Below, one piece after another: positions 48,441 to 57,688 of a DNA stretch of 64,000 nucleotides. Origin of the DNA: Shimia sp965227725 (lineage in GTDB: Bacteria > Pseudomonadota > Alphaproteobacteria > Rhodobacterales > Rhodobacteraceae). The stretch covers positions 620,001 through 684,000 of the forward strand of contig NZ_CBDDGH010000001.1 in NCBI RefSeq assembly GCF_965227725.1, written 5' to 3'. The translations under genes and the position numbers were made by a program. The number at the start of each line of letters is the position of its first letter. Position 1 is the stretch's first letter. A model generated the notes under the pieces. That model was not told where the DNA came from. It was given only the letters and a program-made list of their open reading frames with translations, and searched no databases.

Positions 48441-50020
48441 CGGCGCCTGCCATTGAACTAAAAGGCATATCCAAAGCCTTTGGCCCTGTTCAGGCCAACA
48501 AGGATATCTCGATCTCGGTGCAGCCTGGCACCATTCACGGCATCATCGGCGAAAACGGCGCGGGAAAATCCACGCTGATGTCGATCCTGTACGGCTTTTA
48601 CAAAGCGGATGCCGGGGAGATCTTTATAAAGGGACAAAAGACCCCGATCCCGGACAGCCAAGCCGCCATCAGCGCAGGCATCGGGATGGTGTTTCAGCAC
48701 TTCAAGCTGGTGGAGAACTTCACGGTTCTGGAAAACATCATTCTGGGGGCCGAAGACGGCGCGATGCTCAACACCTCTTTGGGCAATGCGCGCCGCGAGC
48801 TGAAGCATCTGGCGGATGAATACGGCCTGAACGTGGATCCGGATGCGGTGATCGAAAACCTCTCTGTGGGCCATCAGCAGCGCGTGGAAATCCTCAAGGC
48901 GCTGTATCGCAAGGCGGAAATCCTGATTCTGGACGAGCCGACCGGCGTGCTGACCCCAGCCGAAGCTGATCAGCTGTTCCGCATTCTGGACCGGCTGCGC
49001 GAAGAGGGCAAAACCATCATCCTGATCACACACAAGCTGCGTGAGATCATGGAATACACCGACACGGTTTCGGTGATGCGGCGTGGTCAGATGACCGCCA
49101 CGGTGAAGACCAAGGAGACCTCACCTGAAGAGCTCGCCGAGCTGATGGTGGGGCGCAAAGTGCTTCTGCGCGTTGACAAAAAACCGGCTGAGCCGGGCGT
49201 CACCATTCTGGATGTGCAGGGCTTGCGCGTTGTGGATGACGCGGGCGTTGAGCGTGTCAAAGGCATCGACCTCAATGTGCGTGCCGGTGAGATTGTCGGG
49301 ATTGCAGGGGTGGCCGGGAACGGCCAATCCGAGCTGCTGGAAGTGCTTGGCGGTTATGCTGAAGGCACCGGCACCATTCTGGTCAATGGCGAGCCGCTCC
49401 CGCTGAGCGGACATGGCGCTGACGGACAGGCGCGCCGCGCGGCCGGGGTGAGCCACGTGCCGGAAGACCGGCAGCGCGAAGGCCTGATCATGGAGTTTTC
49501 CGCTTGGGAAAACACCGTGTTTGGCTACCATCTGGAACCGGAAATCCAGAACGGCGTTCTGATGGACAACAAAGCCATCTATGAGGATGCCGAAGCCAAG
49601 ATGGAGCGCTTTGACGTGCGCCCGCCCGATCCGAAACTGGCGGCCAAGAACTTCTCTGGCGGCAACCAGCAGAAAATCGTTCTGGCGCGCGAAATCGAGC
49701 GCAATCCGGACCTGCTGCTGATTGGCCAGCCGACCCGCGGTGTGGACATCGGCGCAATCGAGTTCATCCACCAGCAGATCGTGAACCTGCGCGATCAGGG
49801 CAAAGCGATCCTGCTGGTGTCTGTGGAACTTGATGAGATCATGTCCCTCTCTGACCGGATTGCGGTCATGTTTGACGGCCACATCATGGGTGAGCGCGAT
49901 CCGGCGCAGACCAATGAAAAAGAGCTGGGCCTTCTGATGGCCGGGATCACCGACACCTCCGCAGTTGCAGGCAACGGCGGCAATGACACCACTGAACAGG
50001 AGGTCCACGCCGATGGATAA
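48437..50020 (+). CDS. ABC transporter ATP-binding protein (two-domain, sugar/nucleoside type)
   Basis: A 527-residue ATPase with two halves. Half 1: Walker A GENGAGKST, signature LSVGHQQRVEILKALY, Walker B ILILDEPTGVLTP. Half 2: degenerate Walker A GVAGNGQSELLEVLGG, signature NFSGGNQQKIVLAREI and altered Walker B LLLIGQPTRGVD in which Glu is Gln. This asymmetry is normal for nucleoside/simple-sugar importers and implies one active ATP site. It overlaps the first permease gene by eight bases. Confidence 0.93.
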   Translation: MTAPAIELKGISKAFGPVQANKDISISVQPGTIHGIIGENGAGKSTLMSILYGFYKADAGEIFIKGQKTPIPDSQAAISAGIGMVFQHFKLVENFTVLENIILGAEDGAMLNTSLGNARRELKHLADEYGLNVDPDAVIENLSVGHQQRVEILKALYRKAEILILDEPTGVLTPAEADQLFRILDRLREEGKTIILITHKLREIMEYTDTVSVMRRGQMTATVKTKETSPEELAELMVGRKVLLRVDKKPAEPGVTILDVQGLRVVDDAGVERVKGIDLNVRAGEIVGIAGVAGNGQSELLEVLGGYAEGTGTILVNGEPLPLSGHGADGQARRAAGVSHVPEDRQREGLIMEFSAWENTVFGYHLEPEIQNGVLMDNKAIYEDAEAKMERFDVRPPDPKLAAKNFSGGNQQKIVLAREIERNPDLLLIGQPTRGVDIGAIEFIHQQIVNLRDQGKAILLVSVELDEIMSLSDRIAVMFDGHIMGERDPAQTNEKELGLLMAGITDTSAVAGNGGNDTTEQEVHADG

Positions 50021-51107
50021 GATGCCTAAATGGGCTGACATCGTCCTGATCCCCCTTATCTCGCTGCTATTGGCGGCTTTTTTCTCCGCATTGGTGATTT
50101 TGGCCATTGGCGAAAACCCGATTGAAGCGTTGAAACTGATGATCGACGGGGCGCTGATGCGCTCGGCTGGCTGGGGCTACACGCTCTATTACGCCACCAA
50201 CTTCATCTTCACAGGCCTTGCGGTCTCGGTCGCGTTCCACGCACGTCTGTTCAACATCGGCGGCGAAGGCCAGGCGATGCTGGGGGGCCTCGGCGTGGCG
50301 CTGGTGTGCCTTTACATCCCTTGGCCCCATTGGTCTTTGTCGATCCTCGGCGCTTCTGTAGGTGCAGCGCTGTTTGGCGCGCTATGGGCGCTGATCCCGG
50401 CCTATCTGCAGGCCAAACGCGGCAGCCACATCGTGATCACCACCATCATGTTCAACTTCATCGCTGCGGCGCTGTTGAACTATGTGCTGGTGGAAATGCT
50501 GCGGCCTGTGGGCGCGATGGATCCGGCCTCGGCCAAGTTCCCGGAGGCGACCCATCTGCCGTCATTCCAGGATATGTTCTCCACCGCAGAGGCACCCATG
50601 TTCCGCGGGGCCCCTGCAAACGTGACCTTCTTCCTCGCGCTGATTGCCTGTTTTGTGGTCTGGGCGCTGATCTGGCGCACACGGCTTGGCTATGAAATCC
50701 GTGCCTTTGGCCAATCGGAAACGGCCGCCAAATACGCCGGCATCAGCCCAGTGCGCATCACCGTGATCGCCATGCTGATCTCCGGTGCGCTGGCCGGGAT
50801 GATGTCTGTGAACACCACAATGGGGGAAAGCGAACGTCTGATCCTCAACAGCACCGAAGGCGCGGGCTTTATCGGCATCGCGGTGGCGCTGATGGGGCGC
50901 AACCATCCGTTTGGCGTGTTCCTCGCAGCCATCCTGTTTGGCTTCCTCTATCAGGGCGGCGCGGAACTGGCGCTCTGGACCAGCATCCCACGTGAGCTGA
51001 TCGTGGTGATCCAAGCGCTGGTGATCCTGTTCACCGGGGCGCTGGACAATATGGTGCGTCACCCGCTTGAGAAACTCTTTATCGCGCTGCGCCGGAGGAA
51101 CGCCTGA
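50013..51107 (+). CDS. ABC transporter permease 1 (nucleoside/purine type)
   Basis: A 364-residue membrane protein with about nine or ten hydrophobic segments. The conserved cytosolic loop GYEIRAFGQSETAAKYAGI (near 222-240) contacts the ATPase. ATG 50013 is chosen because AGGAGG lies nine bases upstream and the hydrophobic part follows; the frame is open further upstream inside the ATPase gene. It forms the translocation pore with the next gene product. Confidence 0.93.
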   Translation: MDKMPKWADIVLIPLISLLLAAFFSALVILAIGENPIEALKLMIDGALMRSAGWGYTLYYATNFIFTGLAVSVAFHARLFNIGGEGQAMLGGLGVALVCLYIPWPHWSLSILGASVGAALFGALWALIPAYLQAKRGSHIVITTIMFNFIAAALLNYVLVEMLRPVGAMDPASAKFPEATHLPSFQDMFSTAEAPMFRGAPANVTFFLALIACFVVWALIWRTRLGYEIRAFGQSETAAKYAGISPVRITVIAMLISGALAGMMSVNTTMGESERLILNSTEGAGFIGIAVALMGRNHPFGVFLAAILFGFLYQGGAELALWTSIPRELIVVIQALVILFTGALDNMVRHPLEKLFIALRRRNA

Positions 51108-52117
51108 TGGACTTTCTGACACTGCTTCAGGTGCTGGACACATCTGTGCGTCTGGCAACACCTCTGCTGCTGGCCTGTCTCGCGGGCCTTTACTCGGAAC
51201 GCTCCGGCGTGGTCGACATCGGCCTTGAGGGCAAAATGCTGGCAGCGGCGTTCTTTGCCGCCGCATTCGCCTATTACTCTGGCAATGCCTGGGTTGGCCT
51301 GCTGGCCGGGATTGGCGCGTCGATCATTCTTGCGGTGATCCACGGGCTGGCATCCGTCACCTTTCGCGGCAACCAGCTGATTTCCGGTGTGGCGATCAAC
51401 TTCCTTGCGGCTGGCATGACCGTTCTGGCGGCGCAAAGCTGGTTCCGCCAAGGGGGCCGCACGCCGCCGCTGGAAGGCGCTGCGCGCTTCAACCCGATTG
51501 AGCTGCCGTTTGCGATTGGCCCGACGGACGCGGAGGCCGCAGGCCGCCCGCTGAGCCAGCTGATCGCAGAGGCTAGCCCGATGCAGCAGTTCTACTCCGA
51601 ACTGATCTCCGGCCACTCGATCCTTGTCTATCTGGCGCTGCTGACGGTGCCTTTCACCTGGTGGCTGCTGTTCCGCACCCGCTTTGGCCTGCGCCTGCGC
51701 GCGGTTGGGGAAAATCCGGCAGCTGTGGATACGGCGGGCGTTTCGGTGGTCTGGCTGCGCTATGCGGCGGTGCTGATCTGCGGTGTGCTGTGCGGTGTGG
51801 CCGGGGCCTATCTCTCCTCCGCTCTGCAGGCTGGTTTTGTGAAAGACATGACCGCCGGTCGTGGCTTTATCGCGCTCGCGGCGCTGATCTTTGCCAAATG
51901 GCGTCCGGTCTATGCGCTGTGGGCCTGTCTGCTCTTTGGTCTGTTCCAAGCTTTGGAGCTGCGTCCGGACATCATCGAGAATGTTTCCGGCATCAAGGTT
52001 CAGGTGCAGCTCTTGGGCGCGCTGCCCTATATCCTGACCGTGGTGATCCTCGCAGGCTTTGTCGGCAAGGCGATCCCGCCACGTGCCAGCGGCGAGCCCT
52101 ACGTCAAAGAGCGCTAA
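51107..52117 (+). CDS. ABC transporter permease 2 (nucleoside/purine type)
   Basis: A 336-residue second permease, with the family opening ATPLLLACLAGLYSERSGVVDIGLEGKM and a cytosolic loop RTRFGLRLRAVGENPAAVDT that resembles that of permease 1. Its start overlaps the stop of permease 1 (TGATG). The transporter set binding protein, ATPase, two permeases is complete. It is the last gene, with a strong terminator after it. Confidence 0.93.
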   Translation: MDFLTLLQVLDTSVRLATPLLLACLAGLYSERSGVVDIGLEGKMLAAAFFAAAFAYYSGNAWVGLLAGIGASIILAVIHGLASVTFRGNQLISGVAINFLAAGMTVLAAQSWFRQGGRTPPLEGAARFNPIELPFAIGPTDAEAAGRPLSQLIAEASPMQQFYSELISGHSILVYLALLTVPFTWWLLFRTRFGLRLRAVGENPAAVDTAGVSVVWLRYAAVLICGVLCGVAGAYLSSALQAGFVKDMTAGRGFIALAALIFAKWRPVYALWACLLFGLFQALELRPDIIENVSGIKVQVQLLGALPYILTVVILAGFVGKAIPPRASGEPYVKER

Positions 52118-52161
52118 ATCCGCAACCGGACGATAAGTCCAGTTTTCGGTCAATGATCTGT

Positions 52162-52197
52162 CCTGCCAGCGTTTTATCGACGCTGGCAGGTTGCTTT
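52162..52197 (+). terminator. Rho-independent terminator of the BMP transporter operon
   Basis: CCTGCCAGCG (52162-52171) and CGCTGGCAGG (52181-52190) form a perfect 10-bp stem with a 9-base loop, followed by TTGCTTTT. It lies 45 bases after the permease 2 stop. Confidence 0.85.
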
Positions 52198-52225
52198 TGA
52201 GAGCCCTGTAGCGCTATCAAAAATT

Positions 52226-53143
52226 ATGCAGATTTACCTCCCCATCGCCGAAGTTTCCGTCAACGCATTCCTGCTGCTTGGACTGGGCGGCATGGTGGGC
52301 ATTCTTTCGGGGATGTTCGGGGTTGGCGGCGGATTTTTGATGACGCCGCTTTTGTTTTTCATCGGCATCCCGCCGGCCGTCGCGGTTGCGACGGAAGCGA
52401 ACCAGATTGTGGCCTCCTCGTTCAGTGGTGTGCTGGCGCATCTGAAGCGAAAAACCGTGGACCTCAAAATGGGCACGGTGCTGCTGTCCGGCGGGCTGAT
52501 AGGGGCCGCGCTTGGGGTGGTGGTGTTCAACTATCTGAAGTCGCAGGGCCAGGTCGATTTGCTGGTACGGCTTTGCTATGTGGTCTTTCTCGGCGTGATC
52601 GGCTCTCTGATGTTCATCGAGAGCCTCAACGCGATCCGCAAATCGCGCAAGAACGCCGGACCACCCAAACGCAAGAAACACAACTGGGTGCATGGTCTGC
52701 CGCTGAAGATGCGCTTTCGTGTGTCCGGTCTCTACATCTCTGTGATCCCGCCGATGATGGTGGGCGTGCTGGTGGGCATCCTGTCAGCCATCATGGGCGT
52801 TGGCGGCGGGTTCATCATGGTGCCAGCGATGATCTATCTACTGGGGATGCCAACCAAAGTGGTTGTGGGCACCTCGCTGTTTCAGATCATCTTTGTCACC
52901 GGCTTCACCACGCTTTTGCACGCCACCACCAACTTCACCGTGGACATCGCGCTGGCGGTTCTGTTGCTGGTGGGCGGTGTGATCGGCGCGCAGATTGGCA
53001 CGCGGCTTGGCACCTACCTGAAGGCCGAACAGCTGCGCATTCTGCTGGCGCTTTTGGTGATCATGGTCTGCGCCAAACTGGCGCTCGACCTGCTGCTGCA
53101 ACCCAGCGAGCTCTTTTCGCTTGGCGCGGTGGAGGGGCACTGA
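52226..53143 (+). CDS. TauE/SafE family sulfite/organosulfur exporter
   Basis: A 305-residue membrane protein with about eight hydrophobic segments and two copies of the family motif: GMFGVGGGFLMTPLLF near residue 30 and AIMGVGGGFIMVPAMIYL near 190. The family exports sulfite, sulfoacetate or other small organic anions. Its stop overlaps the next start (TGATG). The pairing with a TIGR02186 protein is a conserved alphaproteobacterial arrangement, so the two probably work together. Substrate not determinable. Confidence 0.9.
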   Translation: MQIYLPIAEVSVNAFLLLGLGGMVGILSGMFGVGGGFLMTPLLFFIGIPPAVAVATEANQIVASSFSGVLAHLKRKTVDLKMGTVLLSGGLIGAALGVVVFNYLKSQGQVDLLVRLCYVVFLGVIGSLMFIESLNAIRKSRKNAGPPKRKKHNWVHGLPLKMRFRVSGLYISVIPPMMVGVLVGILSAIMGVGGGFIMVPAMIYLLGMPTKVVVGTSLFQIIFVTGFTTLLHATTNFTVDIALAVLLLVGGVIGAQIGTRLGTYLKAEQLRILLALLVIMVCAKLALDLLLQPSELFSLGAVEGH

Positions 53144-53901
53144 TGCTGCGGATACTCTCTTTCTGCTTTGCCCTTGCCGCCAGCGCGTTGAGCGCAGAGG
53201 AAGTGGTGCTTGGTCTGAGCCAGGATCAGGTGGCGATCACCACAAACTTTGACGGCTCTGAGATCCTGCTGTTTGGTGCGGTGAAACGCGAGGCCCCCAT
53301 CCCGGAAGAGCCGCTGGACGTGGTGATTGCCGTGTCCGGCCCATCCAGCCCGCTCACCGTGCGGCGCAAGGAGCGCAAGTTTGGCATCTGGGTGAACACC
53401 GATGCGGTGGAGATTGACGCCGCCCCAAGCTTTTATGCGGTGGCCACCTCAGCGCCGTTCACAGAAGCGATTTCCAACGTCGAAGACCAGCGCCACAAAG
53501 TGTCGATCCCGCGTGCGATCCGCTCTGTCGGAGCGCCGATGGAGGTGGAGGACGCCCAAAGCTTCAGCGAAGCGGTGATCCGCATCCGCACCGATGAAGG
53601 CCTGTATCAGCTGCGCGAAAACACTGTGGAAATCGAGCAGCAGACCCTGTTTCGCACCTCAATCCAGATGCCCGCCAACCTGACGGAAGGCGACTATCCC
53701 ACCCGCATTTTCCTGACGCGGGATGGCAAGGTGGTGTCTCAGTTTGAGACGGTGATCAATGTGAACAAGGTGGGGCTGGAACGCTGGCTCTATGATTTGT
53801 CGCGCAATCAACCCTTGATTTACGGGATCATGTCATTGGCTATTGCGATTGCCGCAGGATGGCTGGCCTCTGCCGCGTTCCAGGTTTTGCGGCGCAACTG
53901 A
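53143..53901 (+). CDS. TIGR02186 family membrane-anchored protein
   Basis: A 252-residue protein with an N-terminal signal peptide (about 1-18) and a C-terminal hydrophobic anchor (about 225-245, PLIYGIMSLAIAIAAGWLAS), leaving a periplasmic domain of 200 residues. The signature includes VVLGLSQDQVAITTNFDGSE and SEAVIRIRTDEGLYQLREN. It belongs to the TIGR02186 family, unknown function but regularly beside TauE-type exporters. The ATG at 53143 overlaps the exporter stop by one base. Confidence 0.85.
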   Translation: MLRILSFCFALAASALSAEEVVLGLSQDQVAITTNFDGSEILLFGAVKREAPIPEEPLDVVIAVSGPSSPLTVRRKERKFGIWVNTDAVEIDAAPSFYAVATSAPFTEAISNVEDQRHKVSIPRAIRSVGAPMEVEDAQSFSEAVIRIRTDEGLYQLRENTVEIEQQTLFRTSIQMPANLTEGDYPTRIFLTRDGKVVSQFETVINVNKVGLERWLYDLSRNQPLIYGIMSLAIAIAAGWLASAAFQVLRRN

Positions 53902-53973
53902 GCCAGGCCAACGCGCTTGCGTCGCTGCGTCAGGGCGACTACCTGATAACAAACTCAAAAAGGGGCACAGGAT

Positions 53974-55320
53974 ATGTCGCAGACACCGGAAACGCTTGCA
54001 GGAATGATGCTGGAGGCCGCACAGAAAGCCGGTGCGGAAGCGGCGGATGCGATGGTGGTCTCTGGAACGTCGGTGTCCATCGAGGTGCGCGAAGGCAAGC
54101 TTGAGCAGGCAGAGCGCTCTGAGGGGGTGGACCTCGGGCTGCGTGTGCTGATCGGTCAACGTCAGGCCAATGTGTCCATTTCCGACACGCGCCCTGAAAG
54201 CATTGCAACCATGGCAGAGCGGGCGGTGGCCATGGCCAAAGAAGCGCCTGAGGATCCCTATGTGGGGTTGGCGGCGGCGGAGCAGCTTGTGCGCGATCCT
54301 GATATTGCCGCACTTGAGCTGTGTGACCCAACTGCCGAGCCCGCCCCTGATGCGCTGCAGGCGGATGCTTTGGCAGCCGAAGCCGCGGCTATGGCGGTCG
54401 ACGGCGTGACGCAGGTGCAATCCTCCACTGGCGGATATAGCCACACAACGGTGCATTTGGCGGCGAGCAACGGGTTTTCCGGCGGATATGACCGCAGCAG
54501 CCGCGCCGTTTACACCACTGCCATCGCCGGAACCGGCGAGGCCATGGAGCGCGACTACGACGGAGATTCGCGTATCTTTCAGAGCGATCTGCGCTCCGCT
54601 TCCGAGATCGGCACCGAAGCCGGACAGCGCGCCATCGCCCGCCTGAACGCGCGCAAGCCAGAAACCGGGGCTTTCCCGGTGCTGTTTGATGAGCGCATTT
54701 CCTCATCGCTGATCGGACATCTGCTGGCGGCAGCAAACGGCGCCATGGTGGCGCGTGGCTCAAGCTGGCTGCGTGACAAGCAAGGCCAGCAGGTTCTGCC
54801 CGAAACGCTTTCCCTTATCGAAGACCCGCTGCGCCCGCGTGTCTCCGGCTCGCGCCCGTTTGATGCGGAAGGGCTGCCCACCGCGAAACGTGCGATTGTC
54901 GACAAAGGCGTGCTGACCGGCTGGACGCTTGATTTGGCCAATGCGCGCAAGCTGGGCATGGCCTCAACCGGCAATGCCGCGCGCGGCGTTTCAAGCCCGC
55001 CCTCCCCGAGCAGCTGGAATGTGGCGCTGACCCAAGGTGCGCAGTCGCGTGAGGCAATGATCAAAGACATGGGGCGTGGTCTGTTGGTGACATCGCTGAT
55101 TGGCTCCACCATCAACCCGACAACCGGGGATTATTCTCGCGGGGCAGCCGGGTTCTGGGTCGAAAACGGCGAGATCGCCTATGCGGTGAATGAATGCACC
55201 ATCGCCGGGAACCTGCATGACATGCTGCGCCATATCGTGCCAGCCAATGATGCGCGCGGCTACCTGTCGCGTGTGGTGCCCTCATTGCTGGTGGAAGGGA
55301 TGACCCTTGCCGGCGCCTGA
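53974..55320 (+). CDS. pmbA: PmbA/TldE metalloprotease component
   Basis: A 448-residue TldD/PmbA-family protein. With TldD it forms a protease that unfolds and cleaves certain peptides such as microcin B17 precursor and antitoxins. Recognisable parts: AQKAGAEAADAMVVSGTSVS, PVLFDERISSSLIGHLL and SLIGSTINPTTGDYSRGAAGFWVE. It lacks the HExxxH zinc motif of TldD, so it is the non-catalytic partner. TldD is not in the window. The cysQ TTG start overlaps its 3' end by 14 bases. Confidence 0.92.
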   Translation: MSQTPETLAGMMLEAAQKAGAEAADAMVVSGTSVSIEVREGKLEQAERSEGVDLGLRVLIGQRQANVSISDTRPESIATMAERAVAMAKEAPEDPYVGLAAAEQLVRDPDIAALELCDPTAEPAPDALQADALAAEAAAMAVDGVTQVQSSTGGYSHTTVHLAASNGFSGGYDRSSRAVYTTAIAGTGEAMERDYDGDSRIFQSDLRSASEIGTEAGQRAIARLNARKPETGAFPVLFDERISSSLIGHLLAAANGAMVARGSSWLRDKQGQQVLPETLSLIEDPLRPRVSGSRPFDAEGLPTAKRAIVDKGVLTGWTLDLANARKLGMASTGNAARGVSSPPSPSSWNVALTQGAQSREAMIKDMGRGLLVTSLIGSTINPTTGDYSRGAAGFWVENGEIAYAVNECTIAGNLHDMLRHIVPANDARGYLSRVVPSLLVEGMTLAGA

Positions 55321-56098
55321 CCTTCAGCTCCTGATCGATGCGGCGCTGGAGGCAGGTGAGATTGCCAAGCGCTATGACGGGCAAAACGCAAAGACCTGGC
55401 ATAAGCCGGAGGGCGCTGGCCCCGTTACCGAGGCCGATCTGGCGGTGAATGACATGCTGGAGCGGGAGCTGCGCGGGGCGCGGCCCGACTATGGCTGGTT
55501 GAGCGAAGAGTCACTTGATGAAGGCAACCGGGTGCAGGACGCGCGGGTTTTTATCATCGACCCGATTGATGGCACCCGCAGCTTTATTGAAGGATCCAAC
55601 ACCTGGGCCCATTCGCTTGCGATTGCGGAACATGGCGAAGTGACCGCAGCGGTGGTCTATCTGCCACGACGGGACCGGCTTTATGTTGCGGAAAAGGGCC
55701 AAGGCGCCACGCTGAACGGCGAGCCGATCCAAGCGGCCACCATTGGAGAGCTCGCCGGGGCCAAGGTTCTGGCAGCCCGGCCCGCAATGGAGGCCGCGCT
55801 GTGGAAAGACACGCCTCCGGATTTCAATCGCGGCTATCGCCCCTCGCTGGCTTACCGCATGGCTTTGGTGGCGCAGGGCCGGTTTGACGCCATGCTGACC
55901 CTGCGCCCGACATGGGAATGGGACATTGCCGCTGGCGATCTGATTTTGCGTGAAGCCGGTGCGGCGACCTCTGACCGGCATGGAAATCCTTTGGTGTTCA
56001 ACAATCCAGATCCCCGGCTTGCGGGCGTTGTGGCGGGCAATACCACCCTGCAGTCCAAGATTTGTGCGGCTCTGGCGCCAACCCATGCGCCGCAATAG
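55307..56098 (+). CDS. cysQ: CysQ/inositol monophosphatase family (3'(2'),5'-bisphosphate nucleotidase)
   Basis: A 263-residue member of the lithium-sensitive phosphatase family. Metal ligands are visible: GPVTEADLAVND, LSEESLDEG, DPIDGTRSFIEG and the C-terminal WDIAAGDLILREAGA. It most likely removes the 3' phosphate of PAP in sulfate assimilation, though inositol-monophosphatase activity is possible. The start is TTG 55307 (GGAAGGGA upstream, no alternative ATG before the first conserved block). It overlaps pmbA by 14 bases. Confidence 0.87.
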   Translation: MPAPDLQLLIDAALEAGEIAKRYDGQNAKTWHKPEGAGPVTEADLAVNDMLERELRGARPDYGWLSEESLDEGNRVQDARVFIIDPIDGTRSFIEGSNTWAHSLAIAEHGEVTAAVVYLPRRDRLYVAEKGQGATLNGEPIQAATIGELAGAKVLAARPAMEAALWKDTPPDFNRGYRPSLAYRMALVAQGRFDAMLTLRPTWEWDIAAGDLILREAGAATSDRHGNPLVFNNPDPRLAGVVAGNTTLQSKICAALAPTHAPQ

Positions 56099-56223
56099 GC
56101 AAAACCGCAAAAACCTTTGGGAAACGGGAAAAATTCCGCCTATTTCTCTATAACCTGCCCTCTTGAGACCGCGACGTAAGCGGCTTAGGTTGCGCGCAAA
56201 TCCGCACCACAAAGGAGTGGCCC

Positions 56224-56466
56224 ATGGCACAACGATTGCACCTCGTCTTTGGCGGCGAGCTGATCGACCCCACAAAAACCGCATTCAAAGACGTGGACGA
56301 CATTCACGTTGTGGGCATCTTTCCGAACTACGAAAGCGCCTATGACGCTTGGAAAGCCGAAGCACAGCGCACCGTAGACAATGCGCATATGCGGTATTTC
56401 ATCGCCCATTTGCACCGCCTGCGTGACGAAGGCGCAGAAGCCTCCTCCACGGAAGAACTCGGATAA
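56224..56466 (+). CDS. DUF4170 family small protein
   Basis: An 80-residue soluble protein of the DUF4170 family (LVFGGELIDPTKTAFKDVDD, VGIFPNYESAYDAWKAEAQ, HMRYFIAHLHRLRDEG). AAAGGAG precedes the ATG. It stands right before kdtA in alphaproteobacteria, and a role in lipid A or lipopolysaccharide synthesis is often assumed; I see no direct evidence. It is separated from kdtA by eight bases, so the two are co-transcribed. Confidence 0.88.
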   Translation: MAQRLHLVFGGELIDPTKTAFKDVDDIHVVGIFPNYESAYDAWKAEAQRTVDNAHMRYFIAHLHRLRDEGAEASSTEELG

Positions 56467-56473
56467 AACTGGC

Positions 56474-57688
56474 ATGCCGCGCTCGCTTGGTCTGACGACA
56501 TATCTTGCGTTTGCGCGCCGCCAACCGCCACAGCTGGCTGCCATCACCACGCCACGACCGGCGGGTGAGCTGGTTTGGCTGCACTGTGCGGATCCAAAAC
56601 GGGTGCGGACCCTCGCAAAACTGGGTCAGCGCCTGACCCGGCAGCGCGGGGCGAGCGCGTTTCTGATCACGACACCGCAGAGCAAGCCGCCCCAAGGGTT
56701 GCCGGAGGAGGCAATCTGGCAAAGCTGTCCCTCGGAAAACCCCAACGATATCAAAGCTTTTCTGATCCATTGGCAGCCCGATCTGTGCCTTTGGCTGGGG
56801 CCGGAGTTGCGTCCGGCGCTGATTGACGCGGTGTTTGAGCGGAATATCCCCTCGGTGCTGCTAGAGGCCAATCGCACCAAGATTGACCAGAAACGCCGCT
56901 GGGGGCCGGAGCCGACCCGCGCGACCCTGATGCGGTTCACCAAGATCTTCGCGCAAGGCAAAGAGGCGCGGAGCCGGTTCAAGAAATTGCTGCCGGAAAC
57001 GGCAGAGATCACCCTGAGTGGTGAGCTGATGGAAGAGGCGCAGGCCTTGCCGGTTCAGGACAGCGATCTGGAGGAGCTGCGCGCATCGCTTTCTGGCCGC
57101 CCGGTCTGGCTGGCCGCGCGACTGCAGCCCAAAGAGCTGCCGCTGGTGCTCAACGCCTATCGGCAGATGCTGCGGCTGTCGTTTCGCACATTGCTGGTGG
57201 TTGTACCCGACAACGCAGAAGATGCCCCAGATATGCACCGGACCATTCAGGAAGACGGGTGGCGGGTTGCTGATTGGGAGGCCGGGGATTTTCCCGGGGA
57301 AGATACTCAAGTGCTGTTTGCACAGACGCCCGATGAGCTGGGCCTGTGGTACCGGCTTGCCCCGGTCAGCCTTGTGGGCTCTTCGCTGGTTGCCGGGGCT
57401 GGCGGGCGCGATCCGCTTGAACCGGCGGCACTTGGCAGTGCGATCCTCTATGGCCCGTCGGTGCGGCGCTATCTGAACAGCTACACGCGGCTGGCCAATG
57501 TGGGCGCGGCGCGGATTGTGAAAGACGCTGAAAGCCTGACCGCTGCGCTGATGTTTCTGGCTGCGCCCGATCAGGCGGCGGCGATGGCCCATGCGGGCTG
57601 GCAGGTTGTTTCTGACAGTGCCGCGGTTTCCGATATGGTGATTGAGCACGCACATGCGCTTTTGGATCAGCAAGAGGCGGTTTCATGA
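56474..57688 (+). CDS. kdtA: 3-deoxy-D-manno-octulosonic acid transferase (KdtA/WaaA)
   Basis: A 404-residue GT-B glycosyltransferase transferring Kdo to lipid IVA. The start MPRSLGLTTYLAFARR is the N-terminal membrane-associated segment; motifs are the ADPKRVRTLAKLGQRLT region of domain 1, the ANRTKIDQKRRW motif (about 143-154), and the C-terminal AGAGGRDPLEPAALGSAILYGPSV. Divergent from the E. coli enzyme but in the right context, followed by lpxK with an overlap of four bases. Upstream frame is open into the DUF4170 gene but unlikely to be used. Confidence 0.88.
   Translation: MPRSLGLTTYLAFARRQPPQLAAITTPRPAGELVWLHCADPKRVRTLAKLGQRLTRQRGASAFLITTPQSKPPQGLPEEAIWQSCPSENPNDIKAFLIHWQPDLCLWLGPELRPALIDAVFERNIPSVLLEANRTKIDQKRRWGPEPTRATLMRFTKIFAQGKEARSRFKKLLPETAEITLSGELMEEAQALPVQDSDLEELRASLSGRPVWLAARLQPKELPLVLNAYRQMLRLSFRTLLVVVPDNAEDAPDMHRTIQEDGWRVADWEAGDFPGEDTQVLFAQTPDELGLWYRLAPVSLVGSSLVAGAGGRDPLEPAALGSAILYGPSVRRYLNSYTRLANVGAARIVKDAESLTAALMFLAAPDQAAAMAHAGWQVVSDSAAVSDMVIEHAHALLDQQEAVS

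Noticed and set aside
52573..53142. Long in-frame upstream extension of the TIGR02186 gene
   Set aside because: It lies inside the TauE-type exporter gene in another frame; the signal peptide begins at ATG 53143, which overlaps the exporter stop.
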